A stretch of DNA of 64,000 nucleotides from Mesorhizobium sp. WSM4904 (GTDB lineage Bacteria; Pseudomonadota; Alphaproteobacteria; Rhizobiales; Rhizobiaceae). The position numbers were made by a program, and so were the translations under genes. Numbering within the stretch: position 1 is the stretch's first letter; the number at the start of each line of letters is the position of its first letter. Shown in pieces: positions 59,792-64,000 of this stretch. A model generated the notes under the pieces. The model searched no databases and was not told the origin of the DNA. It saw only the letters and a list, made by a program, of their open reading frames with translations. The stretch spans positions 6,085,001 through 6,149,000 of the forward strand of contig NZ_CP121354.1 of the NCBI RefSeq assembly GCF_029674545.1, given 5' to 3'.

Positions 59792-60898
59792 TCAGTTCGC
59801 GAGCTTGGTGGCGGAGAACTCGATCCGCCGGTTGAGCGCCTTGTTCTTGGGCGTATCGTTGGCGGCGACAGGCCGTTCCTCGCCATAGCCGGCGGCGCTG
59901 ATCTGGTTGCGCGGCACGCCGTCGGCGACCAGCGCGTCGGCGACCGCCTGCGCCCGCCGTTCGGAGAGCGCCTTGTTGGCCTCGGGCGATCCGTCGGAAT
60001 CGGTATGGCCCGAAACCTCGACCTTGAGGGCCGGGCATTTGCCGACGACCCCTTCGACCTCCGCCAGCAGCGGGCGGCTCTTGGCATCGAGCCTCGCGCT
60101 CGCCTGCCGGAAGTAGATGGCGCCGGTGTGCGAGAGCACGGCAAACCTGTTCAGGCACTCCTCGTCGCTGAAATTCGATTTGGCGGCATCGGTGGCGACC
60201 GGCCCGACGTCGGCGGCACTTGCCGCGACCGTCTGGACCGCGGTCGGCTTGCTGCCATCGGCGGTGAAGACGAAATCGAAGGAAACCGAGGCGGTCGGCA
60301 CGATGTTGGTCACATTGGCCGCCTGCTGCAGCTTGTCGACGTTGGGAAGCAGGCCGAAATCCTCGACATGGACCGCGACGGGCGCTTCCGAGGCGACGGA
60401 GACCTGGGAGTCGCTGATCATGGTGACGACGATGCTGGCTTCGAGGTCCTTGTCGACACCATGGAGGCTGAGGCGAAAGGGCAAGGTCGCCTTGATCCTG
60501 CGTTTTGTAGGCAAGTCGGCGAATGCGGCAGGGTCCACCTTCGCTGTCAATTCGGCCGTCGGGTACTTGAAGGTCTCGAAGAACAGGAAGCGCATGCGGA
60601 CGTTGCGAAGGTCGACGCCGGTATCGACCGAATTGAGGTCGAAGCTGATCTTGGCATCACCGGCCGAGCTCAGCGTGCCGGTGATGTTCCTGATCTTGTT
60701 GGTCTCGACGATCGTGTTCTTCTTGACCGACTGATAGGTGAGCACCGAAGCGGAGGGATCGAGCGTCCAGTTCGGCGCAGCGTTGGCGGCCGGCGGCTGG
60801 AGCAGCAGCAAAGCGAACAGCGCGGCGACGATGAAACCCGCGGCCCGCGCGGCGGTTTGCAACCGCATAGTCCACCAGAATGCGACGACTTCGACCAT
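59792..60898 (-). CDS. YceI-like and OmpA-like domain fusion protein
   Basis: About 368 residues from the ATG at 60898, which has GGGGGG six bases upstream. After a signal peptide (cleavage near ANA-APNW) there is a YceI-like lipid-binding barrel: WTLDPSASVLTYQSVKKNTI, SFDLNSVDTGVDLRNVRM and KATLPFRLSLHG. Residues about 260-368 form an OmpA peptidoglycan-binding domain with EVSGHTDSDGSPEANKALSE and NRRIEF. The fusion could tether an isoprenoid- or amphiphile-binding barrel to the cell wall. It lies between the small lipoprotein gene and the CxxCH caspase gene. Confidence 0.82.
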   Translation of the reverse strand: MVEVVAFWWTMRLQTAARAAGFIVAALFALLLLQPPAANAAPNWTLDPSASVLTYQSVKKNTIVETNKIRNITGTLSSAGDAKISFDLNSVDTGVDLRNVRMRFLFFETFKYPTAELTAKVDPAAFADLPTKRRIKATLPFRLSLHGVDKDLEASIVVTMISDSQVSVASEAPVAVHVEDFGLLPNVDKLQQAANVTNIVPTASVSFDFVFTADGSKPTAVQTVAASAADVGPVATDAAKSNFSDEECLNRFAVLSHTGAIYFRQASARLDAKSRPLLAEVEGVVGKCPALKVEVSGHTDSDGSPEANKALSERRAQAVADALVADGVPRNQISAAGYGEERPVAANDTPKNKALNRRIEFSATKLAN

Positions 60899-61020
60899 GG
60901 AACGCCCCCCAAGGACAACCCTATATCGATACCGGCACGTGCCGAGAGCATAGAGCACTTGCTTCGGCTTGGCGAGCGGTTCGAGCTACGCGGAACGATG
61001 TTGCTGTTAACGGGGGCTTA

Positions 61021-61305
61021 TCACCAGCCGCCGCCACCACCACCGCCACTGCCACCGCCGCCCAAGGGCGCAATGACAGGTGTGGTTTCGGTCTGAACGG
61101 GCGCAGCCGAGGTTGTGGCTATGACCTTCTTCTTCTTCACGACCTTTGGCGCGGTTGTCGTGCGAACGACCTTCGGCTGAGGTTTCGCCGCTACCGGCAC
61201 CGGCTCCGGCTTGGGCGGCAATAAGGACGTACAGCCCATGAGCGCCGCCAAAACGGCGGAGAGAGTTGTTCCGACGATTGCCTGTTTCAATGCCCTGCCC
61301 ACCAT
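61021..61305 (-). CDS. Small Lys/Pro-rich lipoprotein with poly-Gly tail
   Basis: A 94-residue protein. The signal ends in the lipobox LMGC (Cys25), so it is a predicted lipoprotein. The mature part is low complexity: PPKPEPVPVAAKPQPKVVRT, a KKKK run, then GGGGSGGGGGGGW as the last residues. A Gly-rich C-terminus with a final aromatic residue is unusual for a lipoprotein. It starts 14 bases after the caspase-Sel1 gene in the same operon, and 120 bases precede the next gene. No family is recognised; it may span the periplasm as a flexible linker. Confidence 0.6.
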   Translation of the reverse strand: MVGRALKQAIVGTTLSAVLAALMGCTSLLPPKPEPVPVAAKPQPKVVRTTTAPKVVKKKKVIATTSAAPVQTETTPVIAPLGGGGSGGGGGGGW

Positions 61306-61319
61306 TGCCTCCCTGTTGA

Positions 61320-63869
61320 TCAGAACAAGTCCCGACGTGGGTTGGCTTGTTCCCAGACAGCCCTGGCCGTCTTGACCAGTTGGTCGTCGAGCGAACCGCC
61401 TGTCGCGATTTTCGATTTGAGTTCCGAACGAAGTTGTTTCAACGCCGCCGTCTTGGCCTTTGCCGGGAATTGCGCCAACGTGGTCTGGGCGCTCGGCAAC
61501 TCGTTACGAAGATCGAGTCCGACCGCGAATGCGAGATAGCGGATGGCCACGGTCTGGTCCGCCTTTGCGCCCTTCTGCATCTCGAGCGCCGCGCGATCAT
61601 ATGCGCCGGAATAGTCGCCGCGGGCGGCTGCCATCTCAAACAGCCTTTGCGCTTGGTCTAGATTCTGCGCCACGCCAACGCCGTCCCTATACATACGCCC
61701 AAGGCTGCCAGGAGCATAAGGCTGGCCGAGATCCATGGCCCGTTGGAAAAGCGCCTGCGCCTGCTTCGGGTCCTTCTCCACGCCGCGACCGGAAAGATAA
61801 TTGCGACCGAGGATGTTCATCGAATACATATCCTGCCGCTCGACTCCGGCCTTCAGAAAGGCCACAGCGCGATCCGGATCCGCAGGGACGCCGTTGCGGC
61901 CCTCGGTAAAGATCGCGGCGAGGTCGTTCATGGCGTAGGTATGGCCCATCGCAGCCGCTTTCAGCAGCAGATCCAGCCCCTTGCCGGTATCGCGCTGAAC
62001 GCCAAGTCCATTGAACAAGGCCCGGCCCCAGGCGGTCATTCCGTACGGATCGCCTTTGTCAGACGCCTTTAAGTAGAAGCCATTGGCCTTCGTGGGATCG
62101 ACAGCCGTCCCTATTCCGGACGAGGCGATATACCCAAGCTCGAACACCGCACGGACGTGCCCCTTGTCGGCGGCCTCCTGGATCGCCTTCCTGGCCTCGT
62201 CGACCTTGCCGACCGCAAGCAGCGCGCGCCCGAGTTCGTAGCGGAAGCGGGCGACATCGGGATAGGCCTTCACGGCCGCCCGGCAGACGTCCACCGCGTT
62301 GCTGCTGATTTCGTTCGGCAGCAGGCCCGGAACGACGCCCTGCAGGTCGAGCGGCTCGCCGGCTTCCCTGTCACAGGGCTCGACGCTCGGCGACAACTTC
62401 ATCGTCGCCGGCTTGGGCGACGCGTTGCCGGCCTTGATTTCGAGGCCGACTATCAGCGGCTTGTCGGCGCCGATCTGCGGTTCGTAGCGCAAATGGTCGA
62501 CTTCATCGGCCATCAGGCTGGAATCGGGCGACAGGGTCCGGTCCGGCAGCGACAGCGTTCCGGTTGCCGGATAGCTTGCGAGCTTCAGGCTGACAGCAGG
62601 GTCCTTGGTCGGGAAATCCAGCTTCAGCGGCACCGGGCCGACGCCGACCGGGACGCTGATGTCGCGCTTCTCGATGGCCTCGGCGGCGCCGGTGATATGG
62701 ATGCCGCGCTCCAGCACCTGTTGTTTCTGCTCGGCCTCGAGCGAGGCCACGAGCTGCTGACCCGCGGCGCCCTCGCCGTTCTTGACCCGGAAGACCAATA
62801 TGCCCTGGGATTCACCGCCCCAATTGTCGCGCGTGGCATAGGCCAGCATGTCGACCTCTTCCTGCCCGCCCGTGCCCTTTGGCACGTCCATCGCAAGGCG
62901 CGGCAGGTCCTTGCCGGCGATGGGCTCGCCGGTGGCGACAGGCTTGCCGTCGAGCACCAGGCGTCCAAGCGCCGGCGGCCTCTCGATGCTGATGGTGACG
63001 GCGCCGCCGTCGACATCGACCGGCTCGGGCAGGTCGAGCGCGACGGGGCCGACGCCCGACGGTACGACTTTTTCCAGCACTGGCGGCAATGCCGGGCGGC
63101 TGGCGCGGCGCATCAGCACCACCTCGTCGATCAGCGAGGAGTTTTCCCAGGGAACCTGCTTGCCCCTCGTTGCCTCGACCACGTCGCGGCGCACGGCGGC
63201 CATCACCGTGCGTATCTCCTGGTTCGGCGCCAGCGCGCGACGCGAAAAGGCGGAGGAGAAGGGACTGAGGTCGCCGGTGCCGTCAAAGGCAACCGCCCCC
63301 GGTTCGGTGGCGAAGGCAATCAGCGTGTTCAGAGAGCTCTTCACCTGGGCAAGGCCGGTGCCGCCCGCCGCGATCAGCTGGTCGCGCAGCCAATAGTCCT
63401 TGCGCGGAAACGGATTGTTGCGGCAGGCATCGAGGATGATCACCTGGATCTTCGACTTCGAGCGCATCTGCTCCAGCACATCGTCGAGCTTGATGGCCTG
63501 GACCTCGATGTCGGCCGCGGCCTTCAACGAGGCGTCGACAGGAATCAGGAAATTCTCGCCGCCGATCTGAAAGCCGTGGCCGGAATAATAGACGACGGCG
63601 AGATCGGCGCCGTCCGCCGCGGCAAGATAGTTGCGGAACTGCTCCTCGAACTGAAGCTTGGTGAGATCCTTGGCGACGAACACGTCGAAGCCGGCAAGAC
63701 GGAACGTGTTCGAGACGTCCTCGGCATCCTTGTCCGGGTTCTTGAGGGCCGGGATGTCGCGGTATTCGGAATTGCCGATCACAAAGGCAACCCTGCGATC
63801 GGCGTGAGCATCGAGCGTCGCGAAGCCCACGAGGATCAAGGCTGCAAGGAACGCGCAGCATCGCAGCAT
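61320..63869 (-). CDS. Exported caspase-like (C14) protein with Sel1 repeats
   Basis: An 849-residue protein. The signal peptide (about residues 1-23, ending AHA-DRRVAF) precedes a caspase domain with intact His (VYYSGHGFQIGGENFLIP near 96) and Cys (VIILDACRNNPF near 147). A central part with two beta-rich stretches (about 265-500; SGVGPVALDLPEPVDVDGG and VGVGPVPLKLDFP) follows, then Sel1/TPR-like repeats (about 560-790; VRAVFELGYIASSGIGTAVD, DMYSMNILGRNYLSGRGVEK). It probably acts in the periplasm as a protease or processing scaffold. It is the first gene of a four-gene leftward operon. Confidence 0.85.
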   Translation of the reverse strand: MLRCCAFLAALILVGFATLDAHADRRVAFVIGNSEYRDIPALKNPDKDAEDVSNTFRLAGFDVFVAKDLTKLQFEEQFRNYLAAADGADLAVVYYSGHGFQIGGENFLIPVDASLKAAADIEVQAIKLDDVLEQMRSKSKIQVIILDACRNNPFPRKDYWLRDQLIAAGGTGLAQVKSSLNTLIAFATEPGAVAFDGTGDLSPFSSAFSRRALAPNQEIRTVMAAVRRDVVEATRGKQVPWENSSLIDEVVLMRRASRPALPPVLEKVVPSGVGPVALDLPEPVDVDGGAVTISIERPPALGRLVLDGKPVATGEPIAGKDLPRLAMDVPKGTGGQEEVDMLAYATRDNWGGESQGILVFRVKNGEGAAGQQLVASLEAEQKQQVLERGIHITGAAEAIEKRDISVPVGVGPVPLKLDFPTKDPAVSLKLASYPATGTLSLPDRTLSPDSSLMADEVDHLRYEPQIGADKPLIVGLEIKAGNASPKPATMKLSPSVEPCDREAGEPLDLQGVVPGLLPNEISSNAVDVCRAAVKAYPDVARFRYELGRALLAVGKVDEARKAIQEAADKGHVRAVFELGYIASSGIGTAVDPTKANGFYLKASDKGDPYGMTAWGRALFNGLGVQRDTGKGLDLLLKAAAMGHTYAMNDLAAIFTEGRNGVPADPDRAVAFLKAGVERQDMYSMNILGRNYLSGRGVEKDPKQAQALFQRAMDLGQPYAPGSLGRMYRDGVGVAQNLDQAQRLFEMAAARGDYSGAYDRAALEMQKGAKADQTVAIRYLAFAVGLDLRNELPSAQTTLAQFPAKAKTAALKQLRSELKSKIATGGSLDDQLVKTARAVWEQANPRRDLF

Positions 63870-63971
63870 GGCAAATCCTTAACTGCTATGACCTGTCGGC
63901 CACAGCAATGCAGCTTGCGGCGTCGAGGTCTGTTAAAGAGTTCACAATCTGCCGGGACCGGAGCAGACCGC

Positions 63972-64000
63972 ATGCATAACGACAGCAAGCATGCGTCTCA
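63972..64000 (+). CDS. Possible start of a divergent gene (partial)
   Basis: An ATG at 63972 with GGAG about eight bases upstream begins MHNDSKHAS and stays open to the window edge. Only nine codons are visible, so coding status is uncertain. The 63870-63971 gap between it and the caspase-Sel1 gene could hold divergent promoters, but no motif was recognised. Confidence 0.25.

Noticed and set aside
58545..60158. 537-codon version of the CxxCH caspase gene
   Set aside because: The extra N-terminal part overlaps the YceI-OmpA gene in another frame and precedes a clear signal peptide; GTG 59783 has a good ribosome-binding site.

Overview
The window reads as chromosomal DNA of a Hyphomicrobiales alphaproteobacterium, most likely Mesorhizobium or a close relative. 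The basis is high G+C with dense head-to-tail operons, rhizobial-style palindromic mosaic repeats between genes, a Liv-type ABC operon, and an alphaproteobacterial type VI secretion (T6SS) locus with OmpA-tailed TssL proteins. No rRNA, tRNA, CRISPR array or insertion sequence was recognised. Assignments rest on reading motifs; no database search was possible.

Layout. 1-3.6 kb: end of a carbohydrate operon (oxidoreductase, TIM-barrel isomerase, alpha/beta hydrolase, pentulose-phosphate-epimerase-like protein, ROK kinase). 3.6-8.3 kb: small accessory and regulatory genes (membrane protein, SAM methyltransferase, LysR regulator, small soluble protein, MmyB-like regulator, NAD-dependent epimerase). 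8.45-8.63 kb: long imperfect inverted repeat. 8.7-15.0 kb: leftward operon for a branched-chain-amino-acid-type ABC transporter, an Asp/Glu/hydantoin racemase and a GntR/FCD regulator, with a GTATAC palindrome upstream that suits that regulator. 15.3-17.1 kb: small exported protein, then an ECF41 sigma factor with its carboxymuconolactone-decarboxylase partner and a near-consensus ECF41 promoter.

17.1-56.9 kb is one large T6SS island. tssH diverges from tssA-B-C-hcp-tssE-F-G-tagH-tssJ-K-L-M-tagF. An effector module follows: DUF2169 adaptor, catalytically degenerate ketoacyl-synthase fold, DUF4150 PAAR-like protein with an HNH-like tail, and a putative immunity gene. Facing it are vgrG, a DUF6484 gene and a truncated TIGR02270 gene. 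A second block carries another FHA protein, a second TssL, a second TssM, a PP2C phosphatase, a Ser/Thr kinase, a DUF1036 protein and a membrane-anchored M23/transglycosylase hydrolase. All 13 core components are present once, except TssL and TssM, which are duplicated. Both TssL N-termini and the kinase N-terminus carry a similar Thr motif, suggesting that one kinase/phosphatase pair controls both membrane complexes through the FHA proteins.

57.0-63.9 kb extends the envelope theme: an OmpA protein, a DUF6931 protein and a leftward four-gene operon of a caspase-Sel1 protein, a small lipoprotein, a YceI-OmpA fusion and a second exported caspase-like protein with a CxxCH motif. This operon, next to the duplicated TssLM/kinase/hydrolase block, is the best candidate here for an undescribed system.
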